Positions 52,733-62,157 of a stretch of 64,000 bases of DNA are shown here, in pieces. Every line of letters starts with the position of its first letter. Position 1 is the stretch's first letter. The stretch spans positions 186,001 through 250,000 of the forward strand of contig NZ_LAKD02000004.1 in assembly GCF_000968685.2 (NCBI RefSeq), read 5' to 3'. The DNA is from Streptomyces antioxidans (GTDB taxonomy: Bacteria; Actinomycetota; Actinomycetes; Streptomycetales; Streptomycetaceae). The notes under the pieces are model-generated. The model was not told where the DNA came from, did no database searches, and saw nothing but the letters and a program-made list of their open reading frames with translations. Made by a program: the position numbers and the translations under genes.

Positions 52733-52746
52733 TGTTCGATGGAACA
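52733..52746. promoter_or_regulatory. IclR-type operator 2 at the ABC promoter
   Basis: TGTTCGATGGAACA is a 5+4+5 inverted repeat, centred about 23 bp from the first palindrome and sharing its GTTC/GAAC arms. Confidence 0.6.
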
Positions 52747-52764
52747 TCACGCGGAGGGCAGATC

Positions 52765-54309
52765 GTGACTCCTCCATCAATGTCGCGCCGTAGCGCCCTT
52801 CGGCTGGGCGGGCTCGCGCTCCCCGCCATCGCCGCGCCGGCAGCGCTCACCGGATGCGGTACGGCCGTGGGCGCGGGCGGCGACGGCGCGCTCCGGGTGG
52901 CGCAGCCGACCGACCCCACCACGCTCGATCCACACAAACAGGGCGACATGGTCACCATGAACGTCCTGATCAACATCTTTGACACCCTCACCACCCGGGA
53001 TGTCCGCGGGCGGCTCGCCGCCCGGCTCGCCACCTCCTGGGAGCCCCGCTCCAGGACCGTGTGGCGCTTCCGCCTCCGCGAGGGCGTGCGCTTCCACAAC
53101 GGGGAGGAGTTCGACGCCCACGCCGTCAAGTTCTCCATCGAGCGGGTCCTCGACCCGAAGACGCGGTCACCGATCGTCGAGCTGCGGTACGTGACCTCGG
53201 TCCGCGTGGTCGACCGCCACACCGTGGATGTGCACACCACACTGCACGACCCGATCCTGCCCGCGAAGCTGTCGCTCTTCGGCGGGGTGATCGTGCCGCC
53301 GAAGTACCTCGCCGACGTCGGCGACGCCGCCTTCGCGAAGCGGCCGGTCGGCACCGGGCCGTTCATCTTCGAATCCTTCCGGCGCGACCGCGAGCTGCGG
53401 CTGCGCGCCAACCGCCGCCACTTCCACGGCTCCCCCGGCCCCGAACGCCTCGTCTTCCGCGCACTGCCCAACCCCGCCTCCGCGCTGGCCGCGCTGCAGA
53501 GCGACGAGGTCGACCTGGTCACCGGGCTCACCCCGGACGCCGCCCGGCAGCTGTCCGGCTACGCGGGCGTGGAGCTGGAGAGCCACCGGGGCGTGCGGAC
53601 CGCGTACCTCAATCTCGACACCACTTCCGGGCCGCTGCGCGACCGTCGCGTGCGGCAGGCGCTCAACCACGCCGTCGACGTGCCGCTGCTCATCAAGGCG
53701 GTGCTGGACGGCAAGGCGCGCGAGGTGCCCGCGATGCTGCCGCGCGGCGTCGTCGGTTTCGACGGTTCGGTGGAGCCCTTCCGGCGCTCGATACGCACCG
53801 CGAGGCGGCTGCTCGCCGAGGCCGGTCACCCGCACGGCCTCACCACGACGCTCGCCGCCTCCAACGACGACGCCCAGGTGGCCGAGGCCATCTCCGGGCT
53901 GCTCGACCGCGCCGGGATACACGCCCGGGTCGATCTGATGGACCCCGGCACCTTCTCCGCCCGGCTGACCTCCGACAACCGGCACGCGCTCGGCCCCATC
54001 TACCTCGCCGCCTCCACCGCCTGGACGCTCGACGGCGCGTCCATGGTGCAGTCGAACGTGCGCCATGACCGCCGGCAGAGCCGGTGGGTGTCGAAAGAGG
54101 CGGACCGGCTCATCGACGCCGAGGAGCTGTCCATGGACCCCGAAGACCGGCAGCGCGCGTTCACCGCGCTCCAGCGCCTGATCAAGCGCGAGGCCCCGTT
54201 CGTACCGCTCTACCAGCAGGACATCATCCTCGCCCGGACCACCCGGGTGCGCTGGACACCGGTGGTCAACGGCTCGCTGGCCATGGAGAGCGCGGAGGTG
54301 CGGGCATGA
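52765..54309 (+). CDS. ABC oligopeptide/dipeptide-type solute-binding lipoprotein
   Basis: A 514-aa family 5 binding protein, GTG start at 52765 behind GGAGGG. The signal has a twin-arginine pattern (SRRSALRLGG) and lipobox LTGCG. The mature body reads QPTDPTTLDPHKQGDMVTMNVLINIFDTL, ... FRLREGVRFHNGEEFDAHAVKFSIERVLDP, typical of DppA/NikA-like proteins. Ligands in the family range from peptides to sugars and nickel; with ROK, creatininase and dehydratase genes downstream, a sugar-acid or N-acyl compound is possible. Confidence 0.93.
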   Translation: MTPPSMSRRSALRLGGLALPAIAAPAALTGCGTAVGAGGDGALRVAQPTDPTTLDPHKQGDMVTMNVLINIFDTLTTRDVRGRLAARLATSWEPRSRTVWRFRLREGVRFHNGEEFDAHAVKFSIERVLDPKTRSPIVELRYVTSVRVVDRHTVDVHTTLHDPILPAKLSLFGGVIVPPKYLADVGDAAFAKRPVGTGPFIFESFRRDRELRLRANRRHFHGSPGPERLVFRALPNPASALAALQSDEVDLVTGLTPDAARQLSGYAGVELESHRGVRTAYLNLDTTSGPLRDRRVRQALNHAVDVPLLIKAVLDGKAREVPAMLPRGVVGFDGSVEPFRRSIRTARRLLAEAGHPHGLTTTLAASNDDAQVAEAISGLLDRAGIHARVDLMDPGTFSARLTSDNRHALGPIYLAASTAWTLDGASMVQSNVRHDRRQSRWVSKEADRLIDAEELSMDPEDRQRAFTALQRLIKREAPFVPLYQQDIILARTTRVRWTPVVNGSLAMESAEVRA

Positions 54310-55280
54310 CGGCCACCTCGGTCCAGCCGCCGGTCACGGTACGGAAGCCGAAGTCCGGCCTGCTGCGCCATGTCCTGGTCCGCCTCGCCACCGCCGTCGG
54401 TGTGCTCTTCGCCGCCGCCACGCTGGCCTTTCTCCTGGTACGGCTCTCCGGCGACCCGGTCAAGCAGCTGCTGCCACCGGACGCCACCGCCGCCCAGGAG
54501 GCCACGCTGCGCTCCCAACTCGGCCTGGACCAGCCCCTGATCGCGCAGTACGGCGACTTCCTGTGGGGGCTGCTCCGGTTTGACCTCGGCGACTCGCTCG
54601 TCTACCACGAGCCGGTCAGCCAGGTGATCGCCGACCGGGTCCCGGCCACCCTCGAACTCGCCGCCGGTGCCCTGGTGCTCAGCCTCGTCATCGCCATCCC
54701 GGCCGGGATCTACGCCGCGACGCGCCGTGGCCGGGCCGGTGACACGGGCGTGATGACGGCGGTGCTGCTCGGCCAGTCCACCCCGCCGTTCTGGGTCGGC
54801 ATCCTGCTGGTCCTGCTCTTCTCGGTGCGGCTCAAGGTGCTTCCGGCCTCCGGCTACGGCACCTTCGCGCATCTGGTACTGCCCGCCGTCACGCTGTCCG
54901 TCTACTCCATCGCGGTCATCGCCCGGCTGCTGCGCTCCTCGCTCATCGACGTCCTCGGCTCGGACCACATCCGCACCGCGAAGGCCAAGGGGCTCGGCCC
55001 GGCGAAGGTGGTGCTCGCCCACGGGCTGCGCAACGCCTCGCTGCCGACCGTCACCGTGATCGGCCTGGAGTTCGGCGGGCTGCTCGGCGGGGCGATCCTC
55101 ACCGAGCAGGTCTTCTCCTGGCCGGGCATCGGACGGCTGACCGTGGAGGCCATCTCGCACCGGGACTTCCCGCTGGTGCAGGCCGCCGTCCTGTTCTTCG
55201 CCGCCGCCTTCGTCATCGTCAACCTGCTTGTCGACCTCTCCTACAGCCTTCTCGACCCGAGAGTGCGGGCACAGTCATGA
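54306..55280 (+). CDS. ABC permease, DppB type
   Basis: A 324-aa six-helix permease with the DppB pattern: LVRLSGDPVKQLLPPDATAAQ, QLGLDQPLIAQYGDFLWGLLRFDLGDSL, and the coupling loop DHIRTAKAKGLGPAKVVLAHGLRNA. It overlaps the binding-protein gene and the next permease by 4 bp each. Confidence 0.95.
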   Translation: MTATSVQPPVTVRKPKSGLLRHVLVRLATAVGVLFAAATLAFLLVRLSGDPVKQLLPPDATAAQEATLRSQLGLDQPLIAQYGDFLWGLLRFDLGDSLVYHEPVSQVIADRVPATLELAAGALVLSLVIAIPAGIYAATRRGRAGDTGVMTAVLLGQSTPPFWVGILLVLLFSVRLKVLPASGYGTFAHLVLPAVTLSVYSIAVIARLLRSSLIDVLGSDHIRTAKAKGLGPAKVVLAHGLRNASLPTVTVIGLEFGGLLGGAILTEQVFSWPGIGRLTVEAISHRDFPLVQAAVLFFAAAFVIVNLLVDLSYSLLDPRVRAQS

Positions 55281-56113
55281 CCGTCGTACGCAACCGGCTC
55301 GCCCTGGCGGCCCTCGGCGTCCTCGCGCTGCTGGTGATCGCCGCTGTCTTCTCGCCGCTGCTCGCCCCGGACGACCCGGCCAAGCAGCAGCTCCTCGCCC
55401 GGCTCACGCCCCCGGCCTGGGAGGGCGGCGGCAGCCTCGCCCACCCGCTGGGCACCGACCAGCTCGGCCGCGATGTGCTCTCCCGCGTCATCTACGGCTC
55501 CCGGGTCTCACTCCTCGTCGGCATCGGGGCGGCGCTGCTCGCTGGTGTGGTGGGGGCCCTGTGCGGGCTGTTCGCCGGGTTCCGCGGCGGCTGGCCGGAC
55601 CGGATACTGATGCGGTTCGCCGACATCCAGCTCGCCTTCCCCTCGCTGCTGCTGGCGCTCGCCATCGTCGGCTTCCTCGGCTCAGGACTGTGGAACGTGG
55701 TCCTGGTGCTCGGCTTCACCGGCTGGGTGGCGTACGCCCGCGTGGTCCGCTCCGAGGTGCTGTCGCTGCGCACCCGGGACTATGTGACCCAGGCCCGGGC
55801 GACCGGGGTCACGGACCTCACCATCATGCGCCGCCATCTGCTCCCCAACGTCCTGCCGCACCTGGCCACCATCGCCACGCTGCACATCGCGGCGGCCATC
55901 GTCGCCGAGGCCTCGCTCAGCTACCTCGGGCTCGGTGTGCCCAAGGAGACCGTCACCTGGGGCTCGATGCTCGCCGACGGCCAGCTCTACCTCGGCACCT
56001 CGTGGTGGGTCGCGGTCTTCCCCGGACTGGCGCTGATGCTCACCTCCCTGGCCATCAACATCACCGGCGACGCGCTGCGCGACGTCGCGGACCCGAAGGC
56101 GTACCGCCGATGA
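55277..56113 (+). CDS. ABC permease, DppC type
   Basis: A 278-aa permease: LGTDQLGRDVLSRVIYGSRVSL near residue 60, and coupling loop DYVTQARATGVTDLTIMRRHLLPNV. The heteromeric partner of the DppB-type protein. Both junctions overlap by 4 bp. Confidence 0.95.
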   Translation: MTVVRNRLALAALGVLALLVIAAVFSPLLAPDDPAKQQLLARLTPPAWEGGGSLAHPLGTDQLGRDVLSRVIYGSRVSLLVGIGAALLAGVVGALCGLFAGFRGGWPDRILMRFADIQLAFPSLLLALAIVGFLGSGLWNVVLVLGFTGWVAYARVVRSEVLSLRTRDYVTQARATGVTDLTIMRRHLLPNVLPHLATIATLHIAAAIVAEASLSYLGLGVPKETVTWGSMLADGQLYLGTSWWVAVFPGLALMLTSLAINITGDALRDVADPKAYRR

Positions 56114-56919
56114 CCACAGATGCTCCCGTGCTCGAGATCCGCGATCTGCACGTCGACTTCCGGCTCGCCACCGGCCCCGTGCACGCCGTGCGCGGGGTGA
56201 GCCTGACGGCACACGCCGGAGAGACCCTGGCCGTCGTCGGGGAATCCGGCAGCGGCAAGTCGGCCACCATGCTCGCCGCGCTGCGGCTCAACCCCGAGCC
56301 GCCGTGCGCCTATCCCGGCGGCCAGATCCTCCTCGACGGCCGCGATCTGCTCGCACTGCCGGAGAAGCGGCTGCGCGAGGTGCGCGGCAACGACATAGCG
56401 ATGATCTTCCAGGACCCGATGACCAGCCTCGACCCGCTGCAGCGGGTCGGCAACCAGGTGGCCGAGGTGCTGCGCAGGCACCGCGGGGCCTCCCGCGCCG
56501 GGGCCCGGGAGGAGGCGGTACGGGCGCTGGACGAGGTCGGCATCCCGGATCCGGAGCTGCGGGCCCGGCAGTACCCGCACGAGCTGTCCGGCGGGCTGCG
56601 CCAGCGCGTGATGATCGCGACGGCGCTGGTGGGACGGCCCCGGGTGCTCATCGCCGACGAGCCGACCACCGCCCTGGACGTCACCGTGCAGCGGCAGATC
56701 CTGGACCTCCTCGCCGAGCTGCGCGCCCGGCACGGCATGGCGGTGGTGCTGGTCACCCACGACCTCGGGGTGGTCGCGGAGACCGCCGACCGGGTCGTGG
56801 TGATGAACGCGGGCCGGGTGGTGGAGCACGGCTCGGTCGCCGAGGTCTTCGAGACGCCCCGCGAGCAGTACACCCGCGACCTGCTGGCCGCCACCCCGCG
56901 ACTGGAGCCCACCTCATGA
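56110..56919 (+). CDS. ABC ATP-binding protein, DppD type
   Basis: A 269-aa ATPase with Walker [10 protein letters not shown]-loop [12 protein letters not shown], signature [13 protein letters not shown] and Walker [13 protein letters not shown]. It is shorter than the usual ~320 aa: the C-terminal oligopeptide-specific tail with the iron-sulphur-type cysteines is missing. It overlaps its neighbours by 4 bp. Confidence 0.94.
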   Translation: MTTDAPVLEIRDLHVDFRLATGPVHAVRGVSLTAHAGETLAVVGESGSGKSATMLAALRLNPEPPCAYPGGQILLDGRDLLALPEKRLREVRGNDIAMIFQDPMTSLDPLQRVGNQVAEVLRRHRGASRAGAREEAVRALDEVGIPDPELRARQYPHELSGGLRQRVMIATALVGRPRVLIADEPTTALDVTVQRQILDLLAELRARHGMAVVLVTHDLGVVAETADRVVVMNAGRVVEHGSVAEVFETPREQYTRDLLAATPRLEPTS

Positions 56920-57770
56920 CGACCACCGGGGCGAAGCCACTCGCCAACCGGCCCATGCTCGAACTCGACGGCCTGTCCAGGGAGTTCGCCGGTCCCGGCG
57001 CCACCCGCACCCTCGCCGTCGACGATGTCACGCTCACCGTCGAGGACGGCGAAACCCTCGCCCTCGTCGGTGAGTCAGGGTCCGGGAAGACGACCCTGAC
57101 CCGGCTGCTGCTGGGGCTGCTGGAGCCCACCGCCGGGACCGTCCGCTTCGAGGGCCATGACCTCGCCGGGCTGTCACCGGCCGAGATGCGCGCGCTGCGG
57201 GCCGGGATGCAGGTGGTGCTCCAGGACCCGTACTCGAGCATGAACCCGCGCATGAAAGTCACCGACATCGTGGCCGAGCCGCTGGTCACCCATGACCTCA
57301 CCTACCGCGGACGGCGCGCCAGGCCGCGGCTTCGGGAGCGGGTCGGCGAGCTGCTGGAGTCGGTCGGTCTCCCGGACCGGGTGCAGGACCGGTACCCGCA
57401 CGAGTTCTCCGGCGGGCAGCGCCAGCGCATCTCCATCGCCCGTGCGCTGGCGTCCTCGCCGCGGCTGGTGGTGCTCGACGAGCCGACCAGCGCCCTCGAT
57501 GTCTCCGTCCAGTCCCAGGTCCTGGACCTGCTGGCCGAGCTGCAGCGCCAGCACGGCCTGACCTACGTCTTCGTCTCGCACAACCTCGCCGTGGTCCAGC
57601 GGATCGCCGACCGGGTGGCGGTGCTGCGGCGCGGCAGAGTGGTCGAGTGCGGGGAGACCGCCGCCGTGCTGGGCGCGCCAGAGCATCCGTACACCCGCGA
57701 GCTGCTGGCCGCCGTGCCACGCCCCGACGCGTACCGGACCAGGACCGGCGGCGGGACTACCGGTGGGTGA
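56916..57770 (+). CDS. ABC ATP-binding protein, DppF type
   Basis: A 284-aa ATPase: Walker [11 protein letters not shown]-loop [13 protein letters not shown], signature [16 protein letters not shown], Walker [13 protein letters not shown]. Last gene of the five-gene importer operon. Its 3' end overlaps the 3' end of the convergent ROK gene by 14 bp. Confidence 0.94.
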   Translation: MTTTGAKPLANRPMLELDGLSREFAGPGATRTLAVDDVTLTVEDGETLALVGESGSGKTTLTRLLLGLLEPTAGTVRFEGHDLAGLSPAEMRALRAGMQVVLQDPYSSMNPRMKVTDIVAEPLVTHDLTYRGRRARPRLRERVGELLESVGLPDRVQDRYPHEFSGGQRQRISIARALASSPRLVVLDEPTSALDVSVQSQVLDLLAELQRQHGLTYVFVSHNLAVVQRIADRVAVLRRGRVVECGETAAVLGAPEHPYTRELLAAVPRPDAYRTRTGGGTTGG

Positions 57771-58743
57771 GGACCAGCCCGGCGCCCCCGAGCAGCGCCA
57801 CGTCGTCCGGACGGTCCGTCGCGCCCAGCACCACCCGCGGCGGGGCGGCCGTCGACCAGCCGCTGTCCCCCCGCAGCCGCTCCTCGACCCGGGCCCGGAA
57901 CCCCTCGCCGCCCTCGACGGCCTCGCCGTGCAGCACGAACAGGCCGGGGGCGAAGAGCTGCTGGATGTTGACCAGGCCGAGCGCGAGGTTGTCGGCGTAC
58001 TCCTCGACGATCGGCCGGCCACCGTCCCCGCGCCGCACCAGCCCCTCGAGCGTCATTCCGGTGCCCAGTCCCGCCGCCTGCGCCCGCCGCCGCAGCCAGC
58101 GCGTCGTGGCCACGGTCTTCCAGCAGCCGCGCGCCCCGCAGGTGCACGGCTCGCCACCGGCCAGCACCGTCATATGAGCACCGCTGCGGCCACCGTGCGG
58201 GGCCAGCAGCTCGCCGTCGAGGAACACCCCGACTCCCAGCACCTCGCCGGTGGACACCGAGGCGAAGGACCGAAGGCCCCGGCCCGCGCCGAACCACCGG
58301 TCGCCGAGCACCTGCAGCCGGGCCCGGTGCTCGATGTACACCGGCACCTCCAGCACCCCCCGCAGCACCTCGGCGACCGGGTAGCCGCGCAGCGCCGGAA
58401 CGTCATGGACCTCGATGAACGTGCCCCGCTCCGGGTCCACCAGACCGGCCGCGGCCACCCCGACCCCGGTCAGCTCACACCCGTCGAAGCAGTCCCGGGC
58501 GGCCTGTCGCACCGCCGCGTCCACTCCGGCCGCCTCCCGCGCCGCCGGGTCGAACCCGGCCGCGGTGCGCCGCAGCAGCCTTCCGGAGCGGTCGACCAGC
58601 GCCGCGCGCACCTGCCCGGGCAGCACCTCCACCGCGCCCAGCAGCGGGCGTGCGGAGGTGACCGGGGGGTCGGGCACCAGGTGGAGCCGGGGGCGTCCGC
58701 CGTCGGGGGCGAGTGCGGCCATGCGCAGACTCTGCCACGGCAT
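57757..58743 (-). CDS. ROK family protein (sugar kinase-like, no HTH)
   Basis: About 328 aa from ATG 58743, or 321 from ATG 58722. ROK marks are LLGAVEVLPGQVRAALVDRSG, VAAAGLVDPERGTF, the hexokinase-like GAGRGLRSFASVSTGEVLGVGVFLDG, and the zinc motif PCTCGARGCW. No N-terminal winged HTH is present, so it is a kinase-type rather than repressor-type member. It probably phosphorylates a sugar or amino sugar. It is divergent from the creatininase gene with only ~22 bp between starts. Confidence 0.85.
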   Translation of the reverse strand: MPWQSLRMAALAPDGGRPRLHLVPDPPVTSARPLLGAVEVLPGQVRAALVDRSGRLLRRTAAGFDPAAREAAGVDAAVRQAARDCFDGCELTGVGVAAAGLVDPERGTFIEVHDVPALRGYPVAEVLRGVLEVPVYIEHRARLQVLGDRWFGAGRGLRSFASVSTGEVLGVGVFLDGELLAPHGGRSGAHMTVLAGGEPCTCGARGCWKTVATTRWLRRRAQAAGLGTGMTLEGLVRRGDGGRPIVEEYADNLALGLVNIQQLFAPGLFVLHGEAVEGGEGFRARVEERLRGDSGWSTAAPPRVVLGATDRPDDVALLGGAGLVLTHR

Positions 58744-58765
58744 GAACCCAGGAGGTAGTACCACA

Positions 58766-59503
58766 TTGCTCCGGCTGACCGAACTCACCTGGCGCGAGGC
58801 CCGGGCCGCGGGCGCGGACGCCATCGCCCTGCTGCCCATCGGCTCGCAGGAACAGCACTCCGCCCACCTGCCGATGGGCACCGACACACTGCTGGTCACG
58901 GCGGTGGTGGACCGGGCGGCCGAGCTGCTGGCGGATGCCGGGCCACCGGTCGTACGACTGCCCGCCCTGCCGTACGGGCACAGCCCGCACCACCTCTTCG
59001 CGGCCGCGGTGTCACTCTCGGCGAGCACCCTGGCGGCGGTCCTCGCCGACCTCCTGCGGTCCCTCACCGAGAGCGGCTTCCAGCGCATCATGATCGTCAA
59101 CGGCCACGGCGGCAATGACGAGATCATGCGCCTGGCGGTCAAGGAACACGCCCTCCGTGCCGAGGGCACGTTCGCGGCCTGCTCCTACTGGAGTCTCGGC
59201 GAGGCGCCTGAGAACCCCGGCCACGCGGGCCGCTACGAGACCTCCCTCATGCTCGCCGCCCACCCGGACCTGGTCCGTACGCCCATCGAACCGCACCGCC
59301 CCACCGGCGCCCCGCCACTCTTCGACGCCCCGCCGCACCCCGGCCTCACCGCCGAGCGGCACGGCGAGTGGGCCCGGGTGGGCGGGATGACCGACGACCC
59401 GTCCACGGCCCGCCCCGATCCGGGCGAGCTGTCCATCCGCGCCACCGAACTGGCCCGGGCGATCCGGGCCTTCGCCGAAGCGACCGCCCCCGGTGCCATC
59501 TGA
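58766..59503 (+). CDS. creatininase family amidohydrolase
   Basis: A 245-aa protein starting at TTG 58766, picked because GGAGG lies 10 nt upstream; an ATG at 58742 would put that site inside the gene. The metal-binding core is LLPIGSQEQHSAHLPMGTDT (E29, H34, D40), with VNGHGGNDEI further on. Family members cleave creatinine, lactams or formamides (also MftE and FAPy deformylase-like). It is 14 bp before the dehydratase gene, so both act in one pathway. Confidence 0.88.
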   Translation: MLRLTELTWREARAAGADAIALLPIGSQEQHSAHLPMGTDTLLVTAVVDRAAELLADAGPPVVRLPALPYGHSPHHLFAAAVSLSASTLAAVLADLLRSLTESGFQRIMIVNGHGGNDEIMRLAVKEHALRAEGTFAACSYWSLGEAPENPGHAGRYETSLMLAAHPDLVRTPIEPHRPTGAPPLFDAPPHPGLTAERHGEWARVGGMTDDPSTARPDPGELSIRATELARAIRAFAEATAPGAI

Positions 59504-59517
59504 GGAGGACCTCGTAC

Positions 59518-60627
59518 ATGAAGGTCACACACATCGACGTCTGGGTTGTGAACCTCCCCCTCACCTCCCCGTTCACCAGCTCATTCGAGACCAAGACCGG
59601 CGAGACCCGCACCGTGGTCCGGATCCGGACCGACGAGGGGGTGGACGGCTGGGGCGAGACGATGTGGGGGCAGCCGGTGGCCGCGCTCGTCCGCAAGCTC
59701 GCGCCCGACCTCATCGGCACCAGCCCGTTCGCCCTGGAGGCCTTCCACCGCAAACAGCACATGGTGCCGTTCTTCCACGGCTACCTCGGCTACGCCGCCA
59801 TCGCCGCCCTGGACGTCGCCTGCTGGGACGCCATGGGCAAGGCCACCGGCCACTCGCTCACCGACCTGCTCGGCGGGGCGGTACGCGACACCGTCCCGCT
59901 CACCGCGCTCGTCACCCGCGCCGACGGCGCCACCCCGGAAGCGCTCGCCGAGCACGCCACCCGGGTGGTGGCCGAGGGCGGTTTCCATGCGGTCAAGCTC
60001 AAGGGCACCGGCGACGTGGACGGCGATGTCGCCAACCTCCGCGCGCTGCGTGCCGCGCTGCCGGACACCGAGCTGCGCGTCGACCCCAACGCCGCCTGGT
60101 CGGTGCCGGATTCGGTGCGTGCGGGCATCAAGCTGGAGGAGCTTGACCTGGAGTACCTGGAGGACCCGTGCCCCGGTATCGAGGGCATGAGCCAGGTGCG
60201 GGCCAAGGTGCGCATCCCGCTGTGCACCAATATGTGCGTCGTCCGCTTCGAGGACTTCGCTCCGGCGGTACGGCTCGGCGCGGTGGACGTCGTCCACGGC
60301 GATGTCTACAAGTGGGGCGGCATCGCGCCGACCAAGGCGCTCGCCGCCCACTGCGAGACCTTCGGCCTCGGCATGAACCTCCACAGCGGCGGCGAACTCG
60401 GCATCGCCACCGCCGCCCACCTCGCCGTGGTCGCCAGCACTCCGGTGCTGGGCCGCGCCATCGACAGCATGTACTACCTGCACGCCGATGACATCGCCGA
60501 CCCGATACCGCTCGCCGACGGCCGACTCACCGTCCCGCAGGGCCCGGGCCTGGGCGTACGCGTCGACGAGGAGAAGCTGCGGCACTACTCGGCGGTGAAC
60601 GAGCGGGAGGGCGATCTCACGGGATGA
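59518..60627 (+). CDS. enolase-superfamily dehydratase (glucarate dehydratase-like MR/MLE protein)
   Basis: A 369-aa enzyme. Visible catalytic set: K160-L-K162, metal ligands D189, E215 and N238, then D262 and H289 (HGDVYKWGG, LHSGGELG). The KxK base plus His-Asp dyad and Asn ligand fit the glucarate dehydratase subgroup rather than muconate cycloisomerase. It would remove water from an acid sugar, or act as a racemase. The start at 59518 has GAGGAGG upstream. Coupled with the creatininase gene. Confidence 0.85.
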   Translation: MKVTHIDVWVVNLPLTSPFTSSFETKTGETRTVVRIRTDEGVDGWGETMWGQPVAALVRKLAPDLIGTSPFALEAFHRKQHMVPFFHGYLGYAAIAALDVACWDAMGKATGHSLTDLLGGAVRDTVPLTALVTRADGATPEALAEHATRVVAEGGFHAVKLKGTGDVDGDVANLRALRAALPDTELRVDPNAAWSVPDSVRAGIKLEELDLEYLEDPCPGIEGMSQVRAKVRIPLCTNMCVVRFEDFAPAVRLGAVDVVHGDVYKWGGIAPTKALAAHCETFGLGMNLHSGGELGIATAAHLAVVASTPVLGRAIDSMYYLHADDIADPIPLADGRLTVPQGPGLGVRVDEEKLRHYSAVNEREGDLTG

Positions 60628-60631
60628 CGTC

Positions 60632-61609
60632 CTAGCCGGGCCGCGGGCCGCGGATCGGGCAGATGGCGAGCGGGGGCGGAGCTATTCCTTGACCGCCCCC
60701 GAGTTCGCCCCCCTGTACGAAGTAGCGCTGGAAGCAGAAGAACAGCGCCGCGACCGGCACGGTCGCCAGCAGGGCCGCCGCCAGCTTCAGCGGGTACTGC
60801 GTACCGCCGCCAAGACCGCCCGAGACAAACCGCGCGAGCCCGGTGGTCAAGGTCTCGTACAGACCGGACTGCGTGGCCACCAGGAAGTGGGTGAACTCGT
60901 TCCATAAGCCCTGGAACGACAGGATCGTCAGGGCGATCAGCGCGGGCCGGGCCATCGGCAGCACCACCGACCAGAAGGTCCGGATCACCCCCGCGCCGTC
61001 CACCCACGCGGCCTCCTCGACCTCCCGGGGAACCGATTCGAAGAACTGCTTCATGATGAAGATCCCGGCCGCGTCCACCATCAGCGGAAGGACCATGCCG
61101 GTGTAGGTGTCGAACAGCCCGAACGTGTTCAGCACCAGGAACTTCGGGATCAACAGCGCCACCCCGGGCATCGCCATCACCGCGACGACGAAGCCAAACA
61201 GCAGCGAGCGGCCCCGGAACCGCAGCCGCGCCAGCGCGTATCCCGCCATCGAGTCGAACAGCACCCGCCCGGCGGTGACCAGGACCGCGACCAGGGTCGA
61301 GTTGCCCAGCCAGCGCAGGAACAGCACCCCGCCCCCGGCCCGGCTCAGCCCGAACAGCCGCTGGTAGGCGGCGGTCGTCGGGGTGGTGGGCACCAGTCGG
61401 AGCGGATGCGCCGCCGCGTCCGGGTCCGTTTTGAACCCGGTCACCAGCTGGAGCGCGAACGGCAGCAGGTACATCAGCCCGGCCGCCACCACCAGGGCGT
61501 ATCCCAGCACCCGCAGCGGCCGCGGGAACCGGCCGAGCACCGGACGCCCCCGCGCCGGACCGGAAGCCGTGGCCTTGGCCTTGGTGGCGACCGTGGCCGT
61601 GGCGTTCAT
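60632..61609 (-). CDS. sugar ABC permease (MalG type) with frameshifted C-terminus
   Basis: A 325-aa permease of carbohydrate importers with six helices and the coupling loop EVEEAAWVDGAGVIRTFWSVVLPM. As read, the end is the odd tail GGELGGGQGIAPPPLAI. Removing one G from a run of six (C6 on the plus strand at 60708-60713) restores GANSGAVKE and a stop at 60682, the normal ending of this family. So either a single-base error or a real frameshift extends the protein by 17 residues. It overlaps the truncated partner permease upstream by 4 bp. Confidence 0.85.
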   Translation of the reverse strand: MNATATVATKAKATASGPARGRPVLGRFPRPLRVLGYALVVAAGLMYLLPFALQLVTGFKTDPDAAAHPLRLVPTTPTTAAYQRLFGLSRAGGGVLFLRWLGNSTLVAVLVTAGRVLFDSMAGYALARLRFRGRSLLFGFVVAVMAMPGVALLIPKFLVLNTFGLFDTYTGMVLPLMVDAAGIFIMKQFFESVPREVEEAAWVDGAGVIRTFWSVVLPMARPALIALTILSFQGLWNEFTHFLVATQSGLYETLTTGLARFVSGGLGGGTQYPLKLAAALLATVPVAALFFCFQRYFVQGGELGGGQGIAPPPLAICPIRGPRPG

Positions 61610-61860
61610 CGATACCTCCCGGGGCGGGGCCCGCGCTCCCGCAGCGCCCAGCGCTGCAGCGCGGTGATGAGCAGGATCAGCGCGAGCAGGATGAAGGCGA
61701 TGGCCGCGCCCTGCCCGAAGTCGGCGCCGTCGAAGGCCGTCGAGTAGGACAGGAAGGCAGGGGTCAGCGTCGTATTGCCCGGAGCGCCCTGGCCCATCAC
61801 ATACACCTGGTCGAAGACCTGCCAGGTGGCGATCGTGCCCAGGGTGAGGACGAAAGAGCA
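61606..61860 (-). pseudogene. truncated sugar ABC permease (MalF type), C-terminal fragment
   Basis: The frame reads SFVLTLGTIATWQVFDQVYVMGQGAP-like sequence, then NTTLTPAFLSYSTAFDGADFG and a last helix ending RPGRYR, the closing ~85 residues of a MalF-type permease. About 200 upstream residues, including most helices and the coupling loop, are absent. At 61860 the sequence switches to an AraC-type gene on the other strand. The importer therefore lacks a working partner permease here, and no sugar-binding protein is present. Confidence 0.75.
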
Positions 61861-61865
61861 CCGGC

Positions 61866-62041
61866 CGCAGCGCGGGCAGCGTGACGGACATCTGCTTCTA
61901 CGTCGGCTTCGGCAGCCCGGGCACCTTCGGCCGCACGTTCCGCGGCATCGTCGGCCGATCGCGCGGGACTACCGCAAGGAGGCGGTGGCCACGGGCGTGC
62001 CGACGTGTTTCACGATGGCGTGGACGCGGCCGCGTGCCTGA
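61866..62041 (+). pseudogene. AraC family regulator fragment with frameshift
   Basis: SVTDICFYVGFGSPGTFGRTFRGIVGRS is the second helix-turn-helix of an AraC regulator. A missing C near 61960 shifts the frame; the next frame continues RDYRKEAVATGVPTCFTMAWTRPRA and stops. Everything upstream of the second HTH is gone at the junction with the truncated permease. An AraC regulator before a VOC gene is a common Streptomyces pair, consistent with the gene at 62158. Confidence 0.75.
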
Positions 62042-62157
62042 CCGTCCGCCGCGTCCGCACCGTGCCGGTGTGAGCGGTACCGTGCCGGTGTCAGCCGCCC
62101 GCCGGGTGAGCAGTTTCGGATAAGTCTTCCTCCGGTCCGCTCGCTAGCGTGAGCCCC

